64,000 bases of DNA from Bifidobacterium polysaccharolyticum. Lineage in GTDB: Bacteria; Actinomycetota; Actinomycetes; Actinomycetales; Bifidobacteriaceae. Under the pieces are notes generated by a model, which saw only the letters and a list, made by a program, of their open reading frames with translations, did not search any database and was not told the origin of the DNA. Both the position numbers and the translations under genes were made by a program. This document shows positions 46,686 to 56,585 of the stretch, piece by piece. Each line of letters begins with the position of its first letter. The first letter of the stretch is position 1. The stretch lies in assembly GCF_016101585.1 (NCBI RefSeq), contig NZ_JACFQG010000001.1:558001-622000 (forward strand), in the 5' to 3' direction.

Positions 46686-47114
46686 TCAATCGTCACTGGG
46701 AATCAGAATTCGGTCACCAACGCGCAGATTGGGCGAGGACATATTGTTGATCTGCATGATACGGTCTACGTTTTTTGTGACATCCTCGCCTTGCGGAGTG
46801 ATCGAAGTCGCAAAGGACCAGACATTATCACCCGGTCGAACCGTTCTGGTGACAACCTCCTGCGGTCCTGGAGCGGAGCTGGCCGGTCGAGCCATCCATC
46901 CGACCCCAGCAAGGGTCAGAGCGCCGACAGCCAAAGAAACCGCGAATCTACGCACAATGACGCCTACAAAACCTTGCCCGGACACACATACTTTTGCAGC
47001 TCCAAGAAGACGAGCCATGACGGACGAGAACACAGATCTTACATACGCCCGGCAGGCCGAAAACAGGTTCGACGGCGCAGACATGCTGGAACTGGCACAG
47101 GTACGAACAACCAT
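46686..47114 (-). CDS. LysM-domain membrane protein, probable SOS cell-division inhibitor
   Basis: 142 residues. A membrane helix lies near 57-74 (FAVSLAVGALTLAGVGWM) and a LysM domain at about 88-139 (RTVRPGDNVWSFATSI ... LRVGDRILIP). The gene is divergent from lexA and carries two SOS boxes right at its start, the layout of YneA/DivS/ChiZ-type proteins that halt division during DNA damage. ATG at 47114 has AGAGGTG close before it. The function is inferred from context and architecture; the sequence itself shows only a cell-wall-binding membrane protein. Confidence 0.72.
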   Translation of the reverse strand: MVVRTCASSSMSAPSNLFSACRAYVRSVFSSVMARLLGAAKVCVSGQGFVGVIVRRFAVSLAVGALTLAGVGWMARPASSAPGPQEVVTRTVRPGDNVWSFATSITPQGEDVTKNVDRIMQINNMSSPNLRVGDRILIPSDD

Positions 47115-47127
47115 GGCACACCTCTTT

Positions 47128-47235
47128 CGAACATTTGTTCTATCGAACAGATGTTCTCATTCTGGCACCGCGATAGTCATTTGGCAAGGCCGATTCGAAC
47201 ATTTGTTTGATTTTTCACTTCAAGCGGGTTAGACT
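47128..47235. promoter_or_regulatory. Divergent SOS control region with three LexA boxes
   Basis: Boxes CGAACATTTGTTC (47128-47140), CGAACAGATGTTC (47144-47156) and CGAACATTTGTTT (47196-47208) match the Gram-positive LexA site CGAAC-N4-GTTC. Toward the LysM gene, TTGCCA (47182-47187), 17 bases, CAGAAT (47159-47164) is a promoter whose start is covered by the first two boxes. Toward lexA, TTGATT (47207-47212), 17 bases, TAGACT (47230-47235) overlaps the third. Confidence 0.88.
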
Positions 47236-47265
47236 GAGTTCAGTTTCCTAGGAAAGGAGCCCATC

Positions 47266-48081
47266 GTGAGTACCATCCCTTTTGTCGGATCCACGCCCAT
47301 GGGCTCTCTCAACCAATCCACTGCGTCTAAGAGCACCGACTCTCAGAAAACAGCCGAAACTTCAGCCATGAACACAACGAAAGAAAAAGCAGCCGGCGCC
47401 GAGAGCCTGAAGCATGGGTCCAGGCCCAAGCTGACTGATCGCCAGGCCAGGGTGTTGGAAGCTATCAAGCGGCACCTGTCAGAGCGTGGATTCCTGCCCT
47501 CCTATAGGGAAATCGGCAAAGACGCAGGACTACGCAGCACTTCTTCCGTCAAGCATCAGCTTCAGGTCTTGCAGGATCTGGGATACATTCGCCTGACTGC
47601 CAACAAGGGCCGTGCCATAGAGCTGGTCCAGGACCAGCCTGAGCCGACTGCAGGAACCGCCAGGATCGTGCCCTTCCCTGACACGCAGACCGACGAGGCC
47701 ATCATGCAATCGCGCGACGTGCCCCTGGTCGGCAGAATCGCCGCCGGTCAGCCCATTCTGGCCGAGCAGCATGTGGATGATGTCATGCGTCTGCCCGAAC
47801 GTCTGACTGGATCCGGCGAGCTCTTCATGCTTGAGGTCCACGGGGATTCCATGGTCGATGCCGCCATCTGCGACGGAGATTTTGTGGTCGTCCGCCGCCA
47901 GCAGGAGGCTGAAAACGGAGACATCGTCGCAGCCCTGCTGGACGATGGGGCCACGGTAAAGACCTTCCGCCGCGAGGACGGTCACGTTTGGCTGATTCCC
48001 CACAACCCTGCCTACTCCCCCATTGACGGCACCCACGCCGTCATCATGGGCAAGGTGGTCACCGTCCTGCGCAAAGTCTGA
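47266..48081 (+). CDS. lexA: SOS repressor LexA
   Basis: 271 residues. A Ser/Thr/Lys-rich leader of about 50 residues precedes the winged helix (LTDRQARVLEAIKRHLSERG, STSSVKHQLQVL). The cleavage site Ala-Gly is in VGRIAAGQP near residue 160; catalytic Ser in GDSMVDA near 195 and Lys in ATVKTF near 231 are intact. GTG start with AAAGGAG 6 bases before it. Represses itself and the divergent LysM gene through the boxes between them. Confidence 0.96.
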   Translation: MSTIPFVGSTPMGSLNQSTASKSTDSQKTAETSAMNTTKEKAAGAESLKHGSRPKLTDRQARVLEAIKRHLSERGFLPSYREIGKDAGLRSTSSVKHQLQVLQDLGYIRLTANKGRAIELVQDQPEPTAGTARIVPFPDTQTDEAIMQSRDVPLVGRIAAGQPILAEQHVDDVMRLPERLTGSGELFMLEVHGDSMVDAAICDGDFVVVRRQQEAENGDIVAALLDDGATVKTFRREDGHVWLIPHNPAYSPIDGTHAVIMGKVVTVLRKV

Positions 48082-48084
48082 AGG

Positions 48085-49014
48085 CTACATGTCCAAATGC
48101 TCGCCGCTACTGTCCCGGTGCCCCTGCTGTTCTATCTGAAAGGTAGTGTGCTCGACCGAGACTGGGAAATGATCACGCAGGCAGCGTTGCATGCTGGTCA
48201 GAATACGTTCGTTTTCGACAGGCGAGGTGCCCTGACGCACAATCACGTGTGCTGTCAGCTGCGGCAGGCCGGTGGAGACACTGTTGGCATGCAGGTCATG
48301 AACCTCAAGTACGCCGGGTACGCCCTCTAGGTGCTTCCTGACCTTGGCCATATCAAGATCCGCTGGGGTCTCCTCAAGAAGTACAGAGACGCTGCTGGCC
48401 AGCAATTTGATTGCGCGGGGAATCATCAGCAGAGCAATTACGCCTCCCGCTACAGCATCGAATCCAGCCCAGCCGGTGACCATCATGACCACGGCTGATA
48501 CCAGGACCGCCACAGAGCCCAATGCGTCGTTGACCACTTCGAGAAAAGCGGCACGCATGTTCAGGTTGTCCTTATGGCCGGAGGCCAGGACCAGGATGGA
48601 CCCCACATTGGCAGCCAGACCCAAGATGCCGAAGAAGAGCAGGAGCCCCCGTTGCTGGACCTGGTCCCGCCCGGGTGACAAGAGCCGCAAGACGGCCTCT
48701 ACAATGGCGTAAATTCCCACAGCCAACAGAACCAAAGCCCCGCCAGCCGCCGTGATGACCTCCAGACGGGACCAGCCCCAGGTCCGCCGATTTGTGGGGC
48801 GGCGTTCCATCAACACAGCGGTGACAGTGGATGCGATCAGCACGGCCATGTCGGTCATCATGTGCCCAGCGTCGACCAGCAAGGCCAGGCTGCGGGTGAC
48901 CAAGGCGCCGACGACTTCAGCTACGAAGACCGACCCAGTTAGAGCCAAGGTCGTCAGCAACTGTCGACGATGGGCGGATCCGCCACCCTGAACAACACCT
49001 TCATGAGCGCTCAT
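48085..49014 (-). CDS. Cation diffusion facilitator (zinc/cobalt-type exporter)
   Basis: 309 residues with six membrane helices and a C-terminal ferredoxin-like domain (EVHDLHANSVSTGLPQLTAH). Helix 2 carries LLVDAGHMMTDMAVL with the HxxxD metal pair. In helix 5 the expected HxxxD reads EVVNDALGS, with Glu in place of His, which could shift metal preference. It exports divalent metal in exchange for protons. It ends 3 bases from the convergent lexA stop. Confidence 0.88.
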   Translation of the reverse strand: MSAHEGVVQGGGSAHRRQLLTTLALTGSVFVAEVVGALVTRSLALLVDAGHMMTDMAVLIASTVTAVLMERRPTNRRTWGWSRLEVITAAGGALVLLAVGIYAIVEAVLRLLSPGRDQVQQRGLLLFFGILGLAANVGSILVLASGHKDNLNMRAAFLEVVNDALGSVAVLVSAVVMMVTGWAGFDAVAGGVIALLMIPRAIKLLASSVSVLLEETPADLDMAKVRKHLEGVPGVLEVHDLHANSVSTGLPQLTAHVIVRQGTSPVENERILTSMQRCLRDHFPVSVEHTTFQIEQQGHRDSSGEHLDM

Positions 49015-49085
49015 GCATACCCCGTTTCATCAATCACCAAGGTATGCCACCAGGGACTGCGAGGCAAGAGTTTCCTGTGAAATAC

Positions 49086-50051
<966 letters not shown>

Positions 50052-50071
50052 TTATGGACCTCTCTTATCGG

Positions 50072-50088
50072 AACCCGATAAACGGGTT
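50072..50088. promoter_or_regulatory. Small hairpin in the ldh leader
   Basis: AACCCG-ATAAA-CGGGTT is a perfect 6-bp hairpin 24 bases upstream of ldh. It may stabilise the leader of this highly expressed gene, or be the terminator stem of hflX, whose stop lies upstream in the same direction. No T-run supports termination. Confidence 0.3.
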
Positions 50089-50145
50089 TGCCGCTGACAA
50101 CATACGTAGTCTACCCAGCATAGGTGACCTGGTTCGCTTCTGCCC

Positions 50146-51750
50146 TTACGAGTTCAGTCCGGACGATGGCGTGTCACCCGCTGGAGCCTGCAAGGGCTTC
50201 TGATCAATGGCCTGGTCAAGCACGGCAGCCGCCAGCCGGTCATCCACGTCAGCGCTCAGCGCAACCCCATCGGCCCGGTATTCCAATGAATCCACCCGTC
50301 CCAACTGCCGTACCTGCTCCAGCAGGGAGCCGCTGGTATAGGGCAGGATGGCCTGGACATGCACAGCAGGGGCGGGCAACAACTCCTCCACCCGCCTGCG
50401 CAGAGCTTCCAGACCCTGACCCTGCCTGGCCGAGACCAGGAAGGCCTCCGGCTCAAGATTGGCAAGCCGCTGTCGGGCATCCTGGTCGATCAGATCCACC
50501 TTGTTGAAGACCAGCAGGCGGGGAATGGACTCGGCGCCGGGGATGTCTGCCAGTACGGCGTCCACAGCTCTGATTTGGCCAAAAGGATCGGGGTGGGAGC
50601 CGTCCACGACGTGCAGAATCAAATCGGACTGCCCCACCTCCTCCAGCGTGGATTTGAAGGCCTCGACCAGCTGGGTGGGCAGGCGGCGGACGAACCCAAC
50701 GGTGTCCACATAGACGTAGATCCGGCCGTCTGCCGCCTTGGTGCGCCTGACGGCCGTATCCAGAGTGGCGAAGAGGGCGTTCTCCACCAGTTCCTCGGAA
50801 CCGGTCAGCCGGTTGGTCAGCGAGGATTTGCCGGCATTGGTGTACCCCACCACAGCCACAGCCGGCAGCTGGTAGCGCCGCCGGGATCCGCGCTTGACCT
50901 GACGAGAGGGGGCCATCTGGGCGATCTGGCGCTTCAGCCGGGAAATCCGCCGTCTGATGACACGCCGGTCTGTTTCGATCTTCGTCTCGCCTGGGCCGCG
51001 CGAGCCTATGCCGCCGGCCTGCCCGGCAGCCTGGCCACCAGCCTGGCGGGAGAGGGATCCACCCCAGCCACGCAGCCTGGGCAACATATACTCCAATTGA
51101 GCCAGCTCCACCTGGGCCTTGCCCTCGCGGCTTGTTGCATGCTGGGCGAAGATGTCCAGAATCAGGGCCGTCCTGTCGACCACCTTGACCTTGGTGACAT
51201 CCTCAAGGGCACGTCGCTGGGAGGGATGAAGGTCGTCATCGGTAATGATGGTGTCGGCGCTCAGCCGGGCCACAATATCTGCCAGCTCCCGCGCCTTGCC
51301 CGAACCCAGGTAGGTGGCCGGATCCGGCTTGACCCGCTGCTGAAGCAGTCCGTCAAGCACCTCGGCCCCGGCAGTCCTCGCCAGGGCAGCCAGCTCGCGC
51401 AGGGACTCCTCGGCCTGACCGACCGTGGTCCGCGAACCCGACCAGACGCCGACCAGGACCACCCGCTCCAGACGGACCTTGCGGTATTCCACCTCGGTCA
51501 CGTCCTGGAGCTCACCCAGCCCCTCGACATGGCGGAAGGCATTGCGCCGACTGCGCTCCTCCCACTCCTGATCCTGGTCCTGCCCGGCCTGCCCTTCACT
51601 GCCGGTCAGTACCTCGGATTTGTGAGAGAGCGGGTCCTGATGGGCATCGTCAACTGCTGAACCATGCTCTTGGGTCGGTTTTTCTTGGGTCAAAGGCACC
51701 TCTGCGTTGATCTGTGGACTAGGGAACGAATCCGGTATAGGCGGAATCAT
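50146..51750 (-). CDS. hflX: GTPase HflX
   Basis: 534 residues. The HflX N-terminal domain (GSGKARELADIVARLSADTI, DRTALILDIFAQHATSREGK) is followed by GGIGSRGPGETKIETDRRVI and the G domain with G1 VVGYTNAGKSSLTNRL, G3 DTVGFVRRLP and G4 NKVDL. HflX splits stalled or hibernating ribosomes under stress. An 80-residue acidic/Gln leader precedes the core, so the start is uncertain. A GATAAT about 13 bases before the ATG and no Shine-Dalgarno suggest a nearly leaderless mRNA. Confidence 0.92.
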   Translation of the reverse strand: MIPPIPDSFPSPQINAEVPLTQEKPTQEHGSAVDDAHQDPLSHKSEVLTGSEGQAGQDQDQEWEERSRRNAFRHVEGLGELQDVTEVEYRKVRLERVVLVGVWSGSRTTVGQAEESLRELAALARTAGAEVLDGLLQQRVKPDPATYLGSGKARELADIVARLSADTIITDDDLHPSQRRALEDVTKVKVVDRTALILDIFAQHATSREGKAQVELAQLEYMLPRLRGWGGSLSRQAGGQAAGQAGGIGSRGPGETKIETDRRVIRRRISRLKRQIAQMAPSRQVKRGSRRRYQLPAVAVVGYTNAGKSSLTNRLTGSEELVENALFATLDTAVRRTKAADGRIYVYVDTVGFVRRLPTQLVEAFKSTLEEVGQSDLILHVVDGSHPDPFGQIRAVDAVLADIPGAESIPRLLVFNKVDLIDQDARQRLANLEPEAFLVSARQGQGLEALRRRVEELLPAPAVHVQAILPYTSGSLLEQVRQLGRVDSLEYRADGVALSADVDDRLAAAVLDQAIDQKPLQAPAGDTPSSGLNS

Positions 51751-51834
51751 GACACAGTCTTTATTATCATCTTCTTAGCAGACATCAGCGGGTGCCCGAG
51801 GGACGGGCAGACTTCAAAGACGGATGGGATGGAC

Positions 51835-52497
51835 ATGACGCACAGGGACCATGGCAGCAGCCGGGGGCAATCCTCCAGGACCGAGACGGACGGAGGCGAA
51901 CAGTACTTCGTGGCCCGTCCGGCCTCCCCCGACCAACGGCGGACCATCAAGGTGGACTTGGCCGACCGCACCTGCCAGGTGGAGGTCTCTCACGGGGTCT
52001 TCTCGTCGGGCAGGCTCGATCTGGGCACTTCGGTCTTGCTCAAACGCGTCCCTCAGCCACCGACAGAGGGCGACTTTCTGGACCTGGGCTGCGGATGGGG
52101 GCCCATCGCCCTGAGCATGGCCATGCAGTCGCCCAAGGCCAACGTCTACGCTGTGGACACCAACCTGCGGGCCCTGGATCTGACTGCCCGCAACGCCCGA
52201 TCCCAGGACCTTGACAAGGTGCGCACCCTGACCCCGGAGCAGGTGCCGGACGATTTGCGCTTCGATCTGATCTGGTCCAACCCGCCCATCCGAGTGGGCA
52301 AGACGGTCCTGCACGACCTGCTGATGACCTACCTGCCCAGACTGAAGCCCCAGGGCCGGGCCTATCTGGTGGTCCAACGCAATCTTGGTGCCGACTCCCT
52401 GATCCCCTGGCTGGCTGACGCCCTGGGCCCCGGTTGGACGGCCGAGAAGTATGCCTCAGCCAAGGGCTACAGGATCATCGAGGTGGGCCGGGCATGA
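51835..52497 (+). CDS. Class I SAM methyltransferase, RsmC/RlmG-like
   Basis: 220 residues. Motif I FLDLGCGWGPIALSMAMQSP binds SAM and DLIWSNPPIRVGKTVLHDLL is the NPPF-type motif of N-methyltransferases that act on guanine in rRNA. It matches the single-domain RsmC-like proteins common in Gram-positives. Start at 51835 was chosen because 57 codons upstream overlap hflX on the other strand and show no similarity. It overlaps hrpA by 4 bases (ATGA). Confidence 0.82.
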   Translation: MTHRDHGSSRGQSSRTETDGGEQYFVARPASPDQRRTIKVDLADRTCQVEVSHGVFSSGRLDLGTSVLLKRVPQPPTEGDFLDLGCGWGPIALSMAMQSPKANVYAVDTNLRALDLTARNARSQDLDKVRTLTPEQVPDDLRFDLIWSNPPIRVGKTVLHDLLMTYLPRLKPQGRAYLVVQRNLGADSLIPWLADALGPGWTAEKYASAKGYRIIEVGRA

Positions 52498-55400
52498 GGT
52501 TCGAGTATCCTGCCGAGCTACCCATCAGCGCGGCCAAGGAGGACATCGTCCATGCCGTGCAGTCCTCCCAGGTGGTCATCGTCTCGGGTCAGACCGGCTC
52601 GGGCAAGACCACTCAGATCCCCAAGATCCTCCTGGAAATGGGTCGCGGCGACCACGGCCGCCAAATCGTGCACACCCAGCCCAGAAGGATCGCCGCCAGA
52701 ACCGTAGCTGAGCGCATTGCCTCGGAGACGGGCACCAGGCTGGGCGACCAGATCGGCTACCAGGTGCGTTTCACCGACAAGTCCAGCCGCAGCACCCGCC
52801 TGCGAGTGGTCACCGACGGCATCCTGCTTGCGCAGATCCAGGGCGATCCCCAGCTGCGGGCCTACGACACCATCATCATCGACGAGGCCCACGAGCGCAG
52901 CCTGAACATCGACTTTCTGCTGGGGTATCTGACCGCCCTGCTGCCCAAACGGCCCGACCTGAAACTGATCATCACCTCGGCCACCATCGATTCGGTCAAG
53001 TTCCGCGATCACTTCGCCAAGGCCTTGCACGCTAAGGTGCCCGTACTCGAGGTCTCGGGCCGCACCTATCCGGTCCAGACCCTCTATGAGCCCGCCGGAT
53101 CGGCTCCGGCCCTGATGCGACACGTCCCCGGATTCGACTCCGAGGATGGCCAGGACAGGGAGGATCCGGACATTCCCAAGGCGGTGGCCCGGGCCTGCGC
53201 CGAGCTGGTCATTCACTCCACCCACACGGACGGCCCCAGGGACATCCTGGTGTTCGCCGCCGGCGAGCGCGACATCCGCGAGTACGAAACCGCACTGCGG
53301 CGCCATTTCGGCCCGCGGACCTCCGACATGCGCCGCCCGGACGCTTTGGAGATCATCCCGCTCTTCGCCCGCCTGTCGGCCAAAGAGCAGCACCGGGTCT
53401 TCGAACGCCACGGCCATCAGCGCATCGTCATTGCCACCAACGTGGCCGAAACCTCCCTGACGGTGCCGGGCATCCGATACGTGGTGGACCCTGGACTGGC
53501 CAGGATCAGCCGATACTCCAAGTCGGCCAAGGTCCAGCGGCTGCCCATAGAGCCCATCTCCCAGGCTTCGGCTGATCAGCGTGCGGGCCGTTGCGGACGT
53601 GTGGCCGACGGCATTGCCATCCGCCTCTATGCCAAGGACGACTATGACACCCGCCCCAAGTTCACCGACCCGGAGATCCTGCGAACCTCCCTGGGTTCGG
53701 TCATCCTGCACATGCTCTCGGTAGGCGTGGCCCATACGGCCGAGGATGTCACCGACTTCGGCTTCATCGATCCACCCGACACGCGGGCAGTCAGTGATGG
53801 TCTGCGTGAACTGACCGAGCTGCAGGCCATCTCCCGCCAGCAAGGCCTTATCCGGCTGACCAAGCTGGGACGACAGCTGGCCAGGATCCCCATCGACATC
53901 CGTCTAGGCAGAATGATCCTGCAGGCCGGCCAGGATGCCACCCCGGACACCCTGGCCGCCGTTCTGGTGGTCGTAGCCTTCCTCTCCCTGCAGGACCCTC
54001 GTGAACGCCCGGAAGAGAAGCGCGAGGAGGCCGACCGGATTCATGCCCGCTACGAGGACCCCTCCAGCGATTTCCTGACGGCACTGAACATCTGGAACCG
54101 CTTCTTCCCGCAGGACAAAGAGCCCTCCAACGGAGCTCTGCGCAAGGCCTGCAAGCAGGAGTATATGGCCTTCCTGCGCATGCGGCAGTGGCATGACCTT
54201 TACCAGCAGCTGACCCAGATGTGCCGGGGTCTGCATATGAAGGTAGGCTCCCCCGTCCCCGTCAAAGCACCGGATCAGGCCCTGCTGGCCCTGCCTATTG
54301 GGCAGCAGGCAGCCCATGCCCTGGTCTGCTCCTGGGACGACCAGGGCATCCACCGGTCCATGCTGGCCGGTCTACTCTCCAGCATGGGCATGCAGGTGGT
54401 CCACGAGCCCAAGGCTTCCGATTTCGCTGGCCTGCATGGCGCAGCACGGACCAAGGCCATGAAACGGGCGCGCCGGCAAGCCAAGAACGACTATCAAGGG
54501 GCGCGCGGCACGCATTTTGCCATCTTCCCCGGTTCTGCCCTGGCCAAGGCCAATCCGCCTTGGATCATGGCTGCCGAGTTGGTGGAGACATCACGGCTCT
54601 GGGCACGTTGCTGTGCGGCCATCGATCCGGCCTGGGCCGAACCGCTGGCCAAGTCCCTGACCAGGACCACCTACGCCGAACCCCACTGGTCGGCCTCCCG
54701 TGGCGCCGCAGTGGCCACTTCCAAGGTCCTGCTCTACGGCCTGCCCATCGTGCGCGACAGGACGGTCCAATGGGCCCGGATCAACCCCGGCCAAGCCCGG
54801 GACATGTTGATACGCCAGGGCTTGGTCCAGGGCGAAGTGCGCGAGCGCTTCCCGCATGACGGCTTCATCAAGGCCAACCGGCAGGTGCTCAGCGAGGCCG
54901 GCGAGCAGACCAGCCGGACTCGCCAGGTAACCAGCACCGTCACCGAGGAGGACCTTTACGATTTCTACCAGGAGCGCATTCCCCAGGAGGCCACATCACT
55001 GGCCGCACTGGGCTCTTGGTGGCGGAAGCATCACGATGCGGACCCGCACCTGTTGGACTTCGATCCTGACAAAGTGGAGCGTCTGAACGACCAGTCCGCC
55101 TCCTACCGACCCGGGGACTACCCCGACCATTGGCACACCTTGGGCATCGACGGTCGGCCCATGGATCTGCCCCTGACCTATCGCTATCAGCCGGAAGAAC
55201 CGGATGACGGCATCACAGTTCACATCCCCTTGCACTGCCTGAACCAGCTGACACCCGGACAATTCACCTGGACAGTGCCAGGCCTTCTGGACGATCTGAT
55301 CACAGCCACCATCAAGTCCCTGCCCAAGGCCCTGCGAGTCCAGTTCGTTCCCGCACCAGACGCCGCCCGGACCATCCGCACCTGGATAGACGGTCACTAT

Positions 55401-56585
55401 CCCCTGCTGCCCGGCACCGACCCTGCGTCGGCAGAACAAGCCACCTACGGGTCGGCAGAACAGTCTGTACCCATGGATGAAAACGGTGCTGGAGCCATCC
55501 CCGCCGGGGGCTGGCCGGACTTCGAGCAGGCCTTCACCGCCGCAGCCATAGACACGATTGGAGCCCAGCTGCATCCGGAGGTCTTCACCCAAGCCAGGCT
55601 GGAACGACTGCCCGACTACCTGCGGCCCACCTTCCAGGTGGAGGATGATCGGCGCCAGGGTCACAGCCCCGGCCGCAAGAGCCAAGGCCACCCCAAGGTC
55701 CTGGGCCGGTCCAAGTCCTTGACCGACCTGCAACGTGACCTGGCCGGACAGGCCCGGCAGTCGGCCCGGTCCCGGGTGGACTCCCAGGCCAGCAAGGCCG
55801 CCCGTCAGGGTCAGGTGGTCAAAAGCGCCGATCTGCTCCACAAGTCCGGCGCCACGACCAAACCGCGCGAGGAACTGATCTGGCAGGCCGCCCTTGACAA
55901 GCTCCACCTGCCTGCACAGCGGATCTCCTCGCGCTGGCTGAGCCGGGAGGCCCTGATGCTGGCCTCGGCCCCCTATCCCGACACCTCCGCCCTGGCCGAG
56001 GACTTGCAGATGGCCGCCGTCAAGCGCCTGATCCCCCACACCGAGGCCATCACCAACGACCAGACCCTGCAGGAGGCTGTGACCGGCGTCAGCCAGGTCT
56101 ACGAGGACACTGTCTACCAGGTGGCCAAGGATGTGGTCGCCATTTTGGAGACCTCGGCCCAGGTGGACAAGGCCGTGTCTGGCCCGGCCGATCTTCCCCT
56201 ACTCTCTGTCCTGCAGTGGATACGCCAGCATTCGGCGGACCTGGTAGCCAAGGGCTTCATCGGTGCCGACCCGCCCTATGCCATCCCACGCCTGCGCACG
56301 TATCTGAAGGCGGATCTGATGCGCTTGGACAAGGCCCGCAGGGACAAGGACCGTGACGTACGATGGGCATGGCAGGCGCAGACCGCCCAGGATCTGGTAG
56401 ACCAGGCGGCCAAGGCGGCCCAGGCTCTACCCGCCGGTCCCGGACGAGACCAGGCCATGGACCGTACGCGAAGGGGACGTTGGATGATGGAGGAGTACTT
56501 TGTCTCCATCTGGGCCCAGGAGTTGGGGACGGCCATCCCTGTCAGCCTGCAACGAATCAGGAAGGCGCTGGAAGAAAAACCATGA
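52494..56585 (+). CDS. hrpA: ATP-dependent RNA helicase HrpA (DEAH box)
   Basis: 1,363 residues. Walker A IVSGQTGSGKTTQIPKILLE lies at about 30-48, the DEAH box in IIIDEAHERSLNIDFLLGYL, motif III SATID, and motif VI QRAGRCGRVADG. HA2 and OB-fold regions follow, then the long C-terminal HrpA domain (DUF3418-type). HrpA has been linked to mRNA processing and rescue of collided ribosomes. Fits the neighbouring rRNA-type methyltransferase and hflX by theme. ATG overlaps the methyltransferase stop. Confidence 0.92.
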   Translation: MRFEYPAELPISAAKEDIVHAVQSSQVVIVSGQTGSGKTTQIPKILLEMGRGDHGRQIVHTQPRRIAARTVAERIASETGTRLGDQIGYQVRFTDKSSRSTRLRVVTDGILLAQIQGDPQLRAYDTIIIDEAHERSLNIDFLLGYLTALLPKRPDLKLIITSATIDSVKFRDHFAKALHAKVPVLEVSGRTYPVQTLYEPAGSAPALMRHVPGFDSEDGQDREDPDIPKAVARACAELVIHSTHTDGPRDILVFAAGERDIREYETALRRHFGPRTSDMRRPDALEIIPLFARLSAKEQHRVFERHGHQRIVIATNVAETSLTVPGIRYVVDPGLARISRYSKSAKVQRLPIEPISQASADQRAGRCGRVADGIAIRLYAKDDYDTRPKFTDPEILRTSLGSVILHMLSVGVAHTAEDVTDFGFIDPPDTRAVSDGLRELTELQAISRQQGLIRLTKLGRQLARIPIDIRLGRMILQAGQDATPDTLAAVLVVVAFLSLQDPRERPEEKREEADRIHARYEDPSSDFLTALNIWNRFFPQDKEPSNGALRKACKQEYMAFLRMRQWHDLYQQLTQMCRGLHMKVGSPVPVKAPDQALLALPIGQQAAHALVCSWDDQGIHRSMLAGLLSSMGMQVVHEPKASDFAGLHGAARTKAMKRARRQAKNDYQGARGTHFAIFPGSALAKANPPWIMAAELVETSRLWARCCAAIDPAWAEPLAKSLTRTTYAEPHWSASRGAAVATSKVLLYGLPIVRDRTVQWARINPGQARDMLIRQGLVQGEVRERFPHDGFIKANRQVLSEAGEQTSRTRQVTSTVTEEDLYDFYQERIPQEATSLAALGSWWRKHHDADPHLLDFDPDKVERLNDQSASYRPGDYPDHWHTLGIDGRPMDLPLTYRYQPEEPDDGITVHIPLHCLNQLTPGQFTWTVPGLLDDLITATIKSLPKALRVQFVPAPDAARTIRTWIDGHYPLLPGTDPASAEQATYGSAEQSVPMDENGAGAIPAGGWPDFEQAFTAAAIDTIGAQLHPEVFTQARLERLPDYLRPTFQVEDDRRQGHSPGRKSQGHPKVLGRSKSLTDLQRDLAGQARQSARSRVDSQASKAARQGQVVKSADLLHKSGATTKPREELIWQAALDKLHLPAQRISSRWLSREALMLASAPYPDTSALAEDLQMAAVKRLIPHTEAITNDQTLQEAVTGVSQVYEDTVYQVAKDVVAILETSAQVDKAVSGPADLPLLSVLQWIRQHSADLVAKGFIGADPPYAIPRLRTYLKADLMRLDKARRDKDRDVRWAWQAQTAQDLVDQAAKAAQALPAGPGRDQAMDRTRRGRWMMEEYFVSIWAQELGTAIPVSLQRIRKALEEKP

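Noticed and set aside
52518-53843. 441-codon minus-strand frame inside hrpA
   Set aside because: Shadow of the DEAH helicase region; no recognisable family.
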